NCBI GenBank assembly: GCA_014529385.2
Contig: CM043958.1
Location: 90,483,025-90,547,024, forward strand
DNA length: 64,000 bases
Direction of reading: 5' to 3'
Source of the DNA: Adiantum capillus-veneris
Taxonomy: Eukaryota; Streptophyta; Polypodiopsida; Polypodiales; Pteridaceae
Part shown: one piece after another, positions 9,741 to 19,987 of the stretch
How positions within the stretch are numbered: the first letter of the stretch is position 1
Layout: each line of letters opens with the position of its first letter
The notes under the pieces: model-generated
What the model saw: only the letters and a program-made list of their open reading frames with translations
What the model was told of the DNA's origin: nothing
The model's database searches: none
Translations under genes and position numbers: made by a program

Positions 9741-10589
9741 ATGGCAGAGACAGGTGATCGATCAGATTGTGACCTCTCACAGATGCGCGTGTTTGATGGG
9801 TCAGACTTTGCGGCATGGAGAGAGTGTATGCTTGATGCATTGACACAACGAGGGTTGCATCGACCATTGAGTGGTGATGCAGGTAGACCTTCAAACATGT
9901 CTGACGATCAGTGGCAGGAGCTAGAGGAGATGGCACTATCTACACTCTCTTTGCACCTTGCGGAATCTGTATATGCTCTTGGTATGTATGAGGCTACTTC
10001 GAGAGCACTTTGGCGCAGATTACATGATATGTATGATAGATATGAGTCATCACGGACTCGTGTGAGACATGTACATTCACGAGCACGCCGACAGGTGACA
10101 TGTTGGTATTGTGGTCATTCTGGACACGTTAGACGGCGTTGTTTTCGTCGTATGCGACATCGTAGGAGACATGGCAGTCTCAGAGATGTATGTAGTGATG
10201 CCATGGACTCAATTGCTTTGACAGTTGAGGCAGATGTAGTGTCGGAGTATACTAGTGACGGGGATGTCACTTTTACCTCGAGCTATGCACGAGATGCTAT
10301 ACATGTGGATAGTGGACTCCCTTCGCAGTGGTTGCTAGACGCAGATGCTATGTTTCATGTCATGCCGCATCGTGCATGGTTTTGTAGCTATTCTAGTGGG
10401 ATGCTTGGTAGTGTACGTTTGACCGATGGATCGGTGCATGCGATAGCAGGTGCAGGAGATGTGAGATTGTCATTACCGAGTGGTGCATCTTACTTGTTAC
10501 GACATGTGCGCTATATACCAGATTTGACAGTGAGTTTGATCTCGATTGGTCAGCTTAGAGATTGTGGATGTCAGAGCGAGATTTTGTGA
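9741..10589 (+). CDS. Gag-protease protein of element H
   Basis: Copia Gag forms the particle that packages element RNA, and protease cuts the polyprotein. From ATG 9741 (MAETGDRSDCDL) the protein is 282 residues. It opens with the copia Gag start (MRVFDGSDFAAWRECMLDAL), continues with a shortened helical Gag core, then a CCHC zinc knuckle CWYCGHSGHVRRRC (10101-10142) set in an Arg-rich stretch. A protease region follows: WLLDADAMFHVMPHRAWF, then GSVRLTDGSVHAIAG and RYIPDLTVSLISIGQL. The usual catalytic triplet context D-S-G-A reads D-A-D-A (about 10338-10349), so the protease may be inactive. The frame ends shortly after IGQL; the natural continuation is in another frame. The upstream GTG at 9735 is in frame but ATG 9741 is the sensible start. 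Confidence 0.85.
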   Translation: MAETGDRSDCDLSQMRVFDGSDFAAWRECMLDALTQRGLHRPLSGDAGRPSNMSDDQWQELEEMALSTLSLHLAESVYALGMYEATSRALWRRLHDMYDRYESSRTRVRHVHSRARRQVTCWYCGHSGHVRRRCFRRMRHRRRHGSLRDVCSDAMDSIALTVEADVVSEYTSDGDVTFTSSYARDAIHVDSGLPSQWLLDADAMFHVMPHRAWFCSYSSGMLGSVRLTDGSVHAIAGAGDVRLSLPSGASYLLRHVRYIPDLTVSLISIGQLRDCGCQSEIL

Positions 10590-11514
10590 TGCATTTGGGT
10601 TCGCTAGTGATTGCGAGAGGTGCCAAGAGTGGTACAGGTTACCCATTGCATGTGGATCACGGGAGAGACGGTGTTGTCTCTGTGATCATGCAGCCAGGTA
10701 GAGAGCGAGAGAGCAGGCGAGTCTCTTTTGCTCATGGGTTGCAGGGTACTTTGCATGGAGTGCAGAGTAGTGAGCTACAACGCACACAGTTGGGGCACGA
10801 CTTGAGCAGTCACACAGAGAGGTGACGGAGTCAGACATGCATGCTTTGCTAGTGACTGAGCAAAGCAGAGAGTCAGTTGTGCGAGATACTTCTATGCAGG
10901 ATAGACAGGTAGAGCGGTCTTGCTCTAGTGAGTCACGACAGGAGGACGTTGTGCAAGAGTCTATGCATACAGAGTTAGAGCATGAGAGCTCTATTGAGTC
11001 ACAGCAGATTGAGTGGTCATGTTTGCAGTGGATGATTGCAGAGGAGACTGAGATGTCAGCGATTATGCAGTCATTCCTTTCTATGCTCGATAGTGAGCAT
11101 GGGGATATAGTTGTGCAGGATATGTCTTCCAGCAAACACCTAGAGCAGCTGGTTTGCTTTGAGGTTGCACGACAGGTTGATGCGTCTTTTGTGGACAGTC
11201 ATGAGATGCATGTGGCTGACACGCCTTGTCAGTCATAGATGCCTATTGCCAGGGTTATATATGTTGATGCATGCTCTGTAGAGCTAGCAGGGCCCGCTAG
11301 CATTGCATCGGCATTTGGTGGTCTCATGTATGAGATGCTGATCTTGAGACCGGATATCGCAGCTGCAGTGGGAGCATTTGCAGTTGGGGTTGTCAGTCGT
11401 TTGTTGACTGATGATGGCATAGTGCACGAGGGAGATATGCAGGTATTGCGTACATACTTGCAGTACGTGTGCGGTACGTCTGGTGGTGTATGGACTTACA
11501 CGGGAGTAGGATAG
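10562..11514 (+). pseudogene. Degenerate pol remnant of element H
   Basis: In one frame, from about 10577, FVMHLGSLVIARGAKSGTGY matches the copia GAG-pre-integrase motif (G.LVxARGxKxGTLY). A second frame (10825-11238) is Ser/Glu-rich with no known domain, resembling the variable linker between integrase and RT. After a stop it continues (11242-11514) as FGGLMYEMLILRPDIAAAVG and VLRTYLQYVCGTSGG, the C-terminal end of copia RT (normally SLMYAM..TRPDI..AVG and ILRYL.GT). So integrase, most of RT and RNase H have been deleted, while flanking pieces survive in readable frames. Confidence 0.75.
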
Positions 11515-11624
11515 CCGGATGCACACGATCACAGCCAGCCAGTGGGCATCGATTGAGAGCGGTTTTCTCTCACCTTTTGTAGTCTTTAGACTAGGTTCCC
11601 TTGCTTAAAGGCACATTCGCCTTT

Positions 11625-11635
11625 AAGTGGGAGGT
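11625..11635 (+). other. Polypurine tract of H
   Basis: AAGTGGGAGGT immediately before the 3' LTR, the usual copia plus-strand primer. Confidence 0.9.
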
Positions 11636-11825
11636 TGTTGGGGTATAGGCGTCTGTGCCTTGCCCGGCCGCCCAGAGTCTGGGCGCCCACTGACTTGTAT
11701 ACCTTATACATAGCATAAATGTATAGGGGGCTGCTCATTCTTTGAGTCTCCCCACCCATATCTGTGTGTCGTGTGTCTCCTTCTCCCTCTCACTCTCTGT
11801 CTGTGGTGCTCCCCGATCCCCTTCA
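11636..11825 (+). repeat. 3' LTR of H
   Basis: 190 bp, near-identical to the 5' LTR, followed by the AAGAC duplication. Confidence 0.95.
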
Positions 11826-11830
11826 AAGAC

Positions 11831-12487
11831 GCTATACATGGAACCTTAGATAGGCAAAAAAAGTAACTCATTTGGGCCCTCTTCTTAATGTATTTCAAAA
11901 TGCCCGTCTAATTGGACCACCCCTTTTTTCACCATCTTCAATGGCCAGGCTCGAAAGGCATAAAACACTGGCAAATTGTAGCAACGTTTCAAAACATTGT
12001 TTTCTACATGTATGAAATTGCAGGGGCTTGAGGCAGTAGAACAAGATTCCCTTACATCCTTGTAGCATTTCAAAATTCTTGGCATAATATTGCCAAGCAC
12101 ATCTAGCAAGTGGCCCTATCTGCCCCAACGTTTCAAGATAGCCCACAAATGGGCTGCCCCAACATCAAGCAATGTACCTACGTTTCAAGGCGCCTATTCC
12201 CCATTGCATCAGCATTTTGAAATGCCCTGGAGAGAAGTCCTCCCTCGCGTATAGCAAATGTCCCTTATAGAAGCCCCTTGCACCTACATTTTAAAACATT
12301 GAAGCAGGCCTTTTCACGGGGAACTATGACTTCTACGCGTGTCAATACGCCATGGTAGCAAGGCAAAAAACACTCCTATAGGGAACACCACCAAAATCAA
12401 TGCCAATCAAAACACCACCAGCAAACTGCTTGTCCTCTTCTATTCCTCTTCAATGCATGCAGCTTCTCCCACAATCATCGAGCACGA
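11831..12487 (-). other. Internal DNA of E, right half
   Basis: No coding match. A short motif close to ACGTTTCAAAAT recurs at irregular intervals (for example near 11895, 11985, 12065, 12130, 12182 and 12217), which suggests an old degenerate tandem array. Confidence 0.4.
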
Positions 12488-12500
12488 AGCTTTGATACCA
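12488..12500 (-). other. Primer-binding site of E
   Basis: The minus strand reads TGGTATCAAAGCT, a one-mismatch form of the initiator-tRNA primer site, directly at the LTR end. Confidence 0.7.
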
Positions 12501-12745
12501 TGTCAAATTCGGCAATGCGAAAGTGTACAACGTGGGAGAGAATGCACTAGAGAGAGAAAGAGAGGGAGACTTTTTGAACCAACCAAGTGGAAAAATAATT
12601 AGACATTCTACAATGGAAGCATTGGGGTGCTTATATACTACATATATTTCCCCAACCTAGAATCTTGTCAAATAAGCAAAATAAATACCTAAAAGACAAA
12701 TAATTGGCTATGATCACTTTCACTTGAGATGCCTAAATTTTAACA
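12501..12745 (-). repeat. 5' LTR of E
   Basis: On minus it begins TGTTAAAATTTAGGC and ends GCCGAATTTGACA, with a TATATAAGCACCCC promoter box in the middle. 245 bp. Confidence 0.7.
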
Positions 12746-12965
12746 CATCTAACATCAATCGTTAGATATTGAGAGACAATCAAAAAATGGTGATTACTTG
12801 TTGTCTATCAGCCATATGATAAACATATATTAGTACACCATAAAAAAAACCAAGTGAATAATTGTAGCTATTTTGAGAATGGACCTAGTATGTAAATTAA
12901 GTACGTGCAAGAGGGACATGGTCACTCTTGTGTGGGGGGAGATTACACCAAATACTTGTGTCATT

Positions 12966-13040
12966 TGTTACCAAATATGTGATATTGATATATGCGAACA
13001 CACTTAGAACCGTCGGGGCACTTTTTCCCTCACTAGGAGT

Positions 13041-13079
<39 letters not shown>

Positions 13080-13194
13080 CCCAGCATTGTATATACACCC
13101 ATCACTCTAGGGCTAACTTATCTTTCTATTTGTGCACTAAGTAGTACACTCTTTATTACGTGCCTTAAGCTTCTTCATCTTCATAATTCCAACA
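12966..13194 (+). repeat. 5' LTR of B1 with a 35-base poly-C run
   Basis: Starts TGTTACCAAATATG and ends CATAATTCCAACA. Shares GAACACACTTAGRACCGYCGG and CATTGTATATACRCCCATCA with the B2 and B3 LTRs. A run of 35 C (13043-13077) stands where B2 has 4 C and B3 has 6. Confidence 0.85.
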
Positions 13195-13208
13195 TTTGGT
13201 GTCATAGC
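13195..13208 (+). other. Primer-binding site of B1 (degenerate)
   Basis: TTTGGTGTCATAGC, a decayed form of TGGTATCAGAGC, right after the LTR. Confidence 0.7.
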
Positions 13209-13546
13209 AAGTCACGTCCTTCTAGTATTGTTGCCAAAACTCCTTCGCTCATGTTCTCACATTTGTGCTGGCTTTCATGAGTGTCAAGGTTGACTAATAT
13301 TTTGAGAGCGATCATAGAGCTTTGTGAGCTTAGATTTTTTATTCCGGCTCATATCAACCTCTGTTTCCATTATAAGGAGTACTACGCAACCAATTTCGTC
13401 CTTTTTGAGCAGTATTTTTATCAATGTAATTTTTTGCAAAACAAGTTCGTTATGCTCCTCTTCAAGTTGTGCTTTATAGCACATGTTAGTCCTACTTTGT
13501 TTTTCCTCTTTTGGGGAGTTTTCGCATTAGATGAAGTCACTCGCCC

Positions 13547-14110
13547 ATGGCTGACAACAACACAAACGTTTTCATGATGTTTGATTTTGAGGACGAATTG
13601 GATGGGAATAACTACTCAATGTAGACTTACATGATGATGCTTGTTCTTGTGTCAAAGGGCATTTGGAATGCCGTGCAAGGCATGGATGTACGTCCACCTT
13701 CTATGGATACATATTATGTTGAGGATGTTGTAGGTTCTAGCAGATATTGCTAGGGTTGTTTTGCCTCTGGCTGAGCGATATCGTTGGGATGTAAGAGATT
13801 CATATGCTCATACATTGATTGCATTATTTGCGAAGCACACTATTACTCCTCACATTTGCTCAACAAAATAAGCTTAAAATACTCAAGCTAGTTTTTATGC
13901 AGTCGCAATGAGGCTAAAATTGCATTGCTGCATAAAGAGCTGGAGTCAAAGATTATGCAAGAGGAAGATGACATGTACACTTTTTTTCCTGGTATCAAGG
14001 ATATCAATGAGCAGCTCATTTCTGCGAGTTATTTTTGGCAAATCACTTGTATAGATTGTTCTCGACGTGTTGCGAGACTCTTACAAGACCTTTGCTAGTA
14101 CTTGGAGACT
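13547..14110 (+). pseudogene. gag remnant of B1
   Basis: Begins MADNNTNVFMMFDFEDELDG from ATG 13547 and continues GIWNAVQGMDVRPPSMDTYY, as in B2 and B3 (MADNNTDVFKMF; GIDVRP). Later blocks include LESKIMQEEDDMYTF and IKDINEQLISAS. An early stop (SM*TYM), frameshifts and an internal deletion make it non-functional. The zinc knuckle, protease and integrase N-terminal half seen in B2 are missing. Confidence 0.8.
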
Positions 14111-14149
14111 TATGCCCCCAGGAAATCTTCAAGATGTCAAGTTTGATGC

Positions 14150-15060
14150 ATTGTGTGCATTATTTTTGGTCACTTACAAATATTGCAGAATGTATGGTGT
14201 CAAGCTTACCACATTTGTTTTGGCTTGAGGTTGTCATGTGTGCTATCCATGTACTAAATAGGTGCGCGCCCTACTAAAGCTTTGCAGTCTAAGACTCTTT
14301 ATAAAGCATGACATGATAAGAAGCCATCTATTGATTACATGTGTGTTTTTGGTTGTTTAGCTTATGCTTTGCTGACACAAAAGCGATGCAAAGAATTGGA
14401 TGATAAGGCTATCAAATGGTTTTTTATTTGTTACAGCTTGAAAGCAAAGGTTACAGGTTATACCATCCGCAAATAAAACGTATCTTGGTTTCATGAGATG
14501 TTGTATTCGTTAAAGATTCTGTTCAACCTTTGTTATCATGTACCAAAGATGGTAATGTAAGTTCACAAGACATTTATGACACTTTCTTGCCTCTTTTTAA
14601 TGGTGGAAACTTGAATATAAGTTCTAATGAGGAAAATGTACATCATTTGGTGTTAAAAAAAATGGTATTGATCAACCTATTACTGATGTAGATGTAAATG
14701 ATGTACTTGATGTGGAAAGGGCTGAAAATGGTATTTCATAATATTGGTGTTTCAAAAAATGGTATTGATCGGCCTATTATTGACGTAGATGTAAATGATG
14801 TAGTTGATGTAGTAAGGGCTAAAAATGAAGAGGCTAGGGTTATGCCAAGATGGCTAGTGCATACTTTGCGTGAAATTAAACTGGATGCACCTATTTCTAG
14901 TTGTACTCATTCAAGTTTGTGTCATGCATCATATGCATCAAATTGTTATGCTTTGGTTGTTTCTAGGTTTATGTGATGAATAGGAACCCCTTTCTTTTGA
15001 TGAAGCACAAAATTTGGAAAATTGGATGGCTGTAAAGCAATCAGAAAATGAAACATGAAC
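14150..15060 (+). pseudogene. Integrase end and hinge of B1
   Basis: FWLEVVMCAIHVLNRC, then CVFGCLAYALLTQKRCKELD, is the C-terminal half of copia integrase. It is followed by the variable hinge between integrase and RT (ARVMPRWLVHTLREIKLDAP and EPLSFDEAQNLENWMA). A short stretch around GVSKNGIDRPIIDVDVNDV is duplicated (about 14660 and 14750). Several stops are present. Confidence 0.75.
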
Positions 15061-15565
15061 TTTGTTTCATTTGCCTCCTGGCAAAAAGGTCATTGGTACA
15101 AAGTGTGTTTACAAAGTTGAAACCTAAGCAAGATGGTGAGATCGATCACTACAATGCTAGACTTTTTGCAAAAAGGTTTGCAGAACAAAAAGGCATGGAC
15201 TATGAAGAGACTTTTGCTCCCACTTGTCCCATAACTATTGTCCATTTTCTATGTGCATTAGTAGCTCACTTTGGATGGAATGTACATCAATAAAACATTG
15301 TTATTGCTTTCTTGAATGGCGATATATTTGAGGAAGTATATGCAGTGCAGCCTCATGGTTTTGAAAATGTGCAAATGTGAGAAAGCTTTATATGGGTTGA
15401 AGCAGTCTTCTCATGCTTGATATAAGAAATCTCACACTCATTCAACTAAGCAAGGTTTTTGTAACAGTCCAACTGAAAGCACTTTGTATGTCAAACATGA
15501 GGGTGATGTATATCTCATCATCGTTTGTATGTAAATGTTTTTTTGATGTTGATTGCCACTAATTT
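15060..15565 (+). pseudogene. Reverse transcriptase remnant of B1
   Basis: PPGKKVIGTKCVYKVE, ARLFAKRFAEQKGMDYEETF and VIAFLNGDIFEEVYAVQPHG are the copia RT start. It runs to LYVNVFLMLIA, where the catalytic YVDD would be (here mutated), then stops at the junction with element C. Confidence 0.8.
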
Positions 15566-15631
15566 ACTTTGCATCGTATCTCTCTCTACTCTCCTTGCTA
15601 CTAGATCCTATTGTGTGTCGCATTTCTTACA

Positions 15632-15643
15632 TAGTATCAGAGC
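15632..15643 (+). other. Primer-binding site of C
   Basis: TAGTATCAGAGC, one mismatch from the initiator-tRNA primer site. The bases just before (about 15566-15631) are the remaining end of the 5' LTR. Confidence 0.75.
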
Positions 15644-15715
15644 ACTAAGTGCTCGCTTGGGTGCTTGTAGCTAAGAAAGTACACGAAGTACTTGTATTAC
15701 CATGAAAAATGAATC

Positions 15716-16640
15716 ATGTTGGTGTCTTCAAGTGCTACTCCACTTCGTATTTGTCAACCAACCTTCACAGTAGTAGGCAAGATTGATGACACCAACTACA
15801 CATTGTGGAAATTCAAAAACTTTGCAAGTCTTGGATTCATATGAATTGATTGATGCAGTGTTGGGGCCAAATGGTGCGAAGCCGGAGCCACAACAACAAT
15901 TGATCCGAAAAATCCAAGTCTTGTAATTCCTCCAGATGTTACTCTTCTACTTGCATGGAAAAGAAGGAATGAATATGCATTATGCGCCATTGTCATGTGT
16001 GTAAGTGATTATGTTCTCACTTTGATTTAGCATACCACTAAAGCACATGATGCTTGGAGCATATTCGCTTGCCAACATGAGACGCACAATCACACCAAAA
16101 TTCAAAGTGTGTAAGATCAACTTGTTGTTGAGAAACTTGCTAACAAAGAGAAGGTGAAGGCCTTTATCAAGCAAATTAAGGGCCTCCGAGATCAATTAGC
16201 TATTGTTGGTGTGGGTATTTCTTTGGAAGATTTAGCTCGGCACTGCATTTGCATACTTCCAGCAAGATATGATGGTCTTGTCACGACACTCAACACTTAG
16301 GCTCATCGATCCCTCTTATGTTTGAAGTACTGAGTGCAATGTTTCTTGAAGAGGAGCTATAACTTGGGACTAGAGATGGCAGGGGTGATGTTGCTTTCAC
16401 AGCCAACACAAAAGGCAAGGGGTCTATGTCAAATACCTCTAAGAAGAAGACCAACAAGAAGAAATTTTAAAGTAGTTGTTTTATTGTGACAAGAAGGGTC
16501 ATGTTGTTAAAGACTACAGAAAGAAGAAAGCAGATGAGAGGAATGACACCATGAAAGCTTTTTGGAAGGAAAGAGAATACATCGACAATGTTGAGGCAAA
16601 CCTTGAACTATGGGCTGTCATAGACGAGGTATGATCATTA
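15716..16640 (+). pseudogene. gag remnant of C
   Basis: From ATG 15716: MLVSSSATPLRICQPTF and KIDDTNYTLWKFKNF, the copia Gag N-terminal motif. Later FIKQIKGLRDQLAIVGVGIS and RYDGLVTTLNT match the Gag core, and YCDKKGHVVKDYRKKK is a zinc knuckle with its first and last cysteines lost. Many stops and frameshifts. Confidence 0.75.
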
Positions 16641-17615
16641 GCACAAACTTTGTTTGTTGATGGTTCTTGGATTTAGAAAGTGGTGCATACGGACATATGA
16701 TTAGTAAGAAAGACTAGTATAGTTCCTGGAAGCCTCCAGAGGACCATCAATGTAATTGTTGGGAGTAATGCAAAATATCCAACCGAACGGTCTAGGAAAA
16801 TTTCTTTTTTAGTAGCTACAGGTGAAACTAAGCAACTCTCTAATGTGTTGTACGTGCCTCAAATCAAGAAGAATTTGCTCTTGATTGCTGCAATCACTGA
16901 TTGTGGTCTTGAAGTTTGTTTCAAGGTAACTCGAGCATAAATCTTGGATTCTGAAGGCAATACAATAGTAAAAGGCGTAAGTTGCAACAATCTTTACAAA
17001 CTTTTTGCCCTTACGATAACTACAAAAAAAGGTACAACTCAATTATGGTATGAGAGATTTGGTCACCTAAGGATTTCTATGCTAAAAGAGATGCACATAT
17101 ATGGGATGGTGGCACACATGCCTCAAATCTCAAAAATTAATGAAGTATGTAAGGCTTGTATGATGGGCAAGCAACAAAGAAAGACATTTCCACAAGAGAG
17201 TAGTAATTAGCTCAATCTCCTCTAGAGTTGATATGTGCAAATCTCTATGGTAAGAGGTCTACTTTTGCTTTGAATATGGATCTTTCTATTTTTTATTGTT
17301 AGTTGACGACTTTAATAGAAATATGTGGGTGTATTTCATTCGTGAGAAGTCTGAATCTTTTGGAAAATTTGAAGTGTGACACAAGCTTGTAGAAAATGAA
17401 ATAGGAAAGAAGGTTAAGAAGCTTCACAAAGATAGAGGAGGAGAATTCATCTCAAATGAATTCAACAACTACTGCAACAAGCATGGCATCAAACATCATC
17501 TTACTACAGCTTACACACCACAATAGAATGGAGTTGTGAAACATCATACAATTAGACTATGGTAGAGATGGCAAGGTGCATGCTCAAAGCCAAGGGGATA
17601 TGCCATATTCCTTTT
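16640..17615 (+). pseudogene. Protease, pre-integrase and integrase N-terminal half of C
   Basis: DLESGAYGHMISKKD (protease), ETKQLSNVLYVPQIKKNLLL, LWYERFGHLRISMLKEM (zinc-finger H of pre-integrase), CKACMMGKQQRKTFPQE (paired Cys), and the integrase core with EFISNEFNNYCNKHGIKHH then ARCMLKAKGI. One ORF (16944-17210) is intact across the pre-integrase domain; the rest is broken. Confidence 0.8.
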
Positions 17616-17619
17616 CAAG

Positions 17620-17825
17620 TGCACGAGTGAGAGCATGTGTGTCTGTGTAACAATGGAGAAGAGAGAAGAAGAGAGGAGACATAGGTTTTGGTGGACTCCA
17701 AAACAAAATGCTGTTTAGGGTTATGAGTCCTTAATAGCTTTATGTAGAATGAATGGTCGGTGTTAGTTCCCGATTAGTCTTTGATCTCCCAACACTTAGG
17801 CGTGACACATTGGGCTTTACCACCC
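17620..17825. other. Short insertion in the integrase of C
   Basis: About 200 bases separate ARCMLKAKGI from FWAKAVSTTVYILNQS, which are adjacent in copia integrases. This foreign piece contains no recognised domain; it may be a solo LTR remnant or filler DNA. Confidence 0.5.
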
Positions 17826-17970
17826 CAACACCTTTTGGGCCAAAGCAGTAAGTACAACAGTGTACATCCTAAATCAAAGCAACACAAAGGCTCTGAAAGG
17901 AACAACGCCTCAAGAAGCCTATTCTTGTAAGAAACCTTTGGTCTTACATTTAAAAACTTATGGGTGTTTT
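17826..17970 (+). pseudogene. Integrase C-terminal segment of C, left of D
   Basis: FWAKAVSTTVYILNQSNTKA and TTPQEAYSCKKPLVLHLKTY lead into GCF, exactly where element D starts; the reading resumes at 23697 with YAHALDS. Confidence 0.8.
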
Positions 17971-18226
17971 TGAAGGAGAGGATCCCGGAGCATAGCGAAA
18001 GAGGAAGATGAATATGCGCACACACACCACCATAGCCACACACACAGGTTGGAGGGGGAGAGCTGACACCCATCGTGTGTCCCCTTTCTTTCTTCTCTAT
18101 CTTATGTACTTAGGCACAATACACACTCTACTTTGTGATAGTGGCTCACATAAGTGTATAGTTGTACACTTGGGGTTAGTAGCAGTTAGTGATGGGCGAT
18201 CGGCCACATGGCCATTAAACCTAACA
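17971..18226 (-). repeat. 3' LTR of D
   Basis: On minus it begins TGTTAGGTTTAATGGCC and ends CCTCTCCTTCA. The purine tract AAGTGGGAGAA precedes it on minus (plus 18227-18237). Confidence 0.95.
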
Positions 18227-18362
18227 TTCTCCCACTTGATGGCCAATGTGGGAGACCATAAGAATGGAAGAGAACTATGCTTCACCCAATGCCCATCAAC
18301 TCACGACAGTGTTGAAATCGATGGCTGGAGAGACTTTTAGTGAGTGCATCCGTCTTGTTCTC

Positions 18363-19162
18363 TTACGTAGGAATCTTCACTAAATCAAGGCTCTTGTTTG
18401 CCAAGCACTCACAACCGAAGTGATAACACACATCAATGTGTTTCAATCTAGAATGAAACACTGGATTGTTAGCCAAGGCAATAACACTCTGACTATCACA
18501 ATGAAGAACTGGTGTACACTGCTCCAATCCAAGATATTTCACTAGGCGAGCAAGCCAAATAGCTTCTTTGCATGCCTCACTCAATGCAACATACTCTACC
18601 CCTTTGTGGTAGAAATGGATGTATAGTCTTGAAGAATGGATCTCCAAGAAATAGTAGAATCAACAAACGTGTAAATCCAACCTGTGGTTGATTTATGAAT
18701 GTCAACACAGCCTGCATAATCACTATCTACAAATCCCTGAATGGATGACTTTCCAAGACCATAGCATAATTGTCTATCTATAGTGCCACTTAAGTATCTG
18801 AGAATCAACTTGACAACATCCCAATGCTTTTTACCAGGGTTAGACATAAATCTAATGACAACTCCCACTGCATGTGCAATGTCAAGTCTTGTAGCCAACA
18901 TGGCATACATGAGACTACCACAAGTTGAAGCATAAGAAACCTTAGCCATCGCAGCTTTTTCCTCAGTAGATTTGGGACAATCATTCTTGCTAAGTTTCAA
19001 ATATGCAAAAAATGGAGTACTCAAAGCCTTCCCCTTTTGCATGTTGAAATGATCAAGAACCTTGTGCACATACTCTTTTTGAGAAAGGTACAACAACCTC
19101 TTCTTACGGTCACGAGTAATGCACATACCCAAAATGTGATTGGCTTCACCCAAATATTTCAT
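18363..19162 (-). CDS. RT end and RNase H of D (two overlapping frames)
   Basis: MKYLGEANHILGMCITRDRK, then SYASTCGSLMYAMLATRLDI and HWDVVKLILRYLSGT, is the RT thumb region. GFVDSDYAGCVDIHKSTTGW is the start of RNase H with its first catalytic Asp. After a frame change near 18600 RNase H continues as EYVALSEACKEAIWLARLVK and LHCDSQSVIALANNPVFHSR to about 18363. RNase H removes the RNA strand during cDNA synthesis. A single frameshift separates the two parts; otherwise the domain looks well kept. Confidence 0.85.
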
Positions 19163-19851
19163 GTGTCAAATTGACTTTTCAGCTTGGTTTTCAAGTCAGC
19201 AATGTCCTTCTTGGAATGACTAGAAATAAGCATGTCATCTACATAAAGGATAAGCATAATAAGCTGTCCATTGGGTTGTCTTTTCACATAAAGACATGGA
19301 TCCTCATTATTGCGCTTATAGCCTAGGGAACACATAAATGCATCAAACTTTTGATACCATTATCTGGATGATTGCTTCAAACCATAGAGACTTTTTAGAA
19401 GCTTACAGACCAAATGTTCTTTGCCCTTTAGCACAAACCCTTTAGGTTGCTGCATATAAATCTCTTCCTCGAGATCACCATGTAAGAAAGATGTAATGAC
19501 ATCCATTTGATCAAGCTCCATATCTTCAGTGGGACCCAAAGCAAGCAACATTCTCAGTGTGGTCGTCTTGACCACTGGAGAAAAGATTTCCTGGAAATTG
19601 ACACCATATTCTTGCTTGAAACCTTTGGCCACTAAACAAGCTTTGTAATTGTCAATCTTCTTCTTGTAAACCCATTTACAAGGCAATGCTTTCCTACCTT
19701 TTGGCAATGGAACAAGTTCCCATGTTTTGCTCTTTGCAATATTGGACAGCTCCCTCTTCATAGCATGTTCCCACTGAACCTTATCATTGGCTAGCATAGC
19801 CTCTTTGTCACAAGAAGGCTCACCACTATCTGTCAGCAAAACAAAATCCAC
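19163..19851 (-). pseudogene. Reverse transcriptase of D
   Basis: Opens with WEHAMKRELSNIAKSKTWEL, KALPCKWVYKKKIDNYKACL, VAKGFKQEYGVNFQEIFSPV, then FLHGDLEEEIYMQQPKGFVL and LKSLYGLKQSSR followed by a stop. In a shifted frame it continues DAFMCSLGYKRNNEDPCLYV and LILYVDDMLI (catalytic YVDD, about 19232-19250). All key RT motifs are present but stops and a frame shift prevent one continuous protein. Confidence 0.85.
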
Positions 19852-19987
19852 TCCTGGAACAAAACGTTCGGGCGGATGTGGGACTAAATGAGATCTCCGC
19901 GGGCTGATCAGAACCCGTACTAGCCTGTGTAGTAAGTGGCTCGAGAGCTATCTGGACACGAGGTGATACATCGAAAAACGTCACTTT

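Larger units (their letters stand above)
8310..11825 (+). mobile_element. Complete non-autonomous Ty1/copia element H
   Basis: The element is 3,516 bp with two 190-bp LTRs and a perfect 5-bp target duplication AAGAC (8305-8309 and 11826-11830). It has an initiator-tRNA-type primer site after the 5' LTR and a purine tract before the 3' LTR. Internally it has a long leader, a gag-protease ORF, then only scraps of the pre-integrase region and of the reverse transcriptase end. Integrase core, RT catalytic centre and RNase H are absent. The LTRs differ at about 5 of 190 sites by my count, so insertion is fairly recent. It would need proteins from a complete relative to move. Confidence 0.95.
7330..12745 (-). 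mobile_element. Small LTR element E, split by element H
   Basis: Two similar LTR segments in minus orientation (about 7330-7533 and 12501-12745) flank about 1.45 kb of internal DNA. A primer-binding site lies next to the right LTR and a purine tract (GCAAAGAGGG) next to the left one. The internal region (7534-8304 plus 11831-12487) has no recognisable gag or pol, so E was a short non-autonomous element. Element H inserted inside it. Confidence 0.6.
12966..15565 (+). mobile_element. Truncated copia element B1 (family B)
   Basis: Order: 5' LTR, primer site, gag, then an internal deletion to the integrase end, hinge region, and reverse transcriptase cut off just after its YVDD position. The 3' part is replaced by the start of element C. 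Three family B copies are in the window (B1, B2 and B3). Confidence 0.8.

Noticed and set aside
12928-13110. Poly-proline protein frame
   Set aside because: Produced entirely by the 35-base C run in the B1 LTR.
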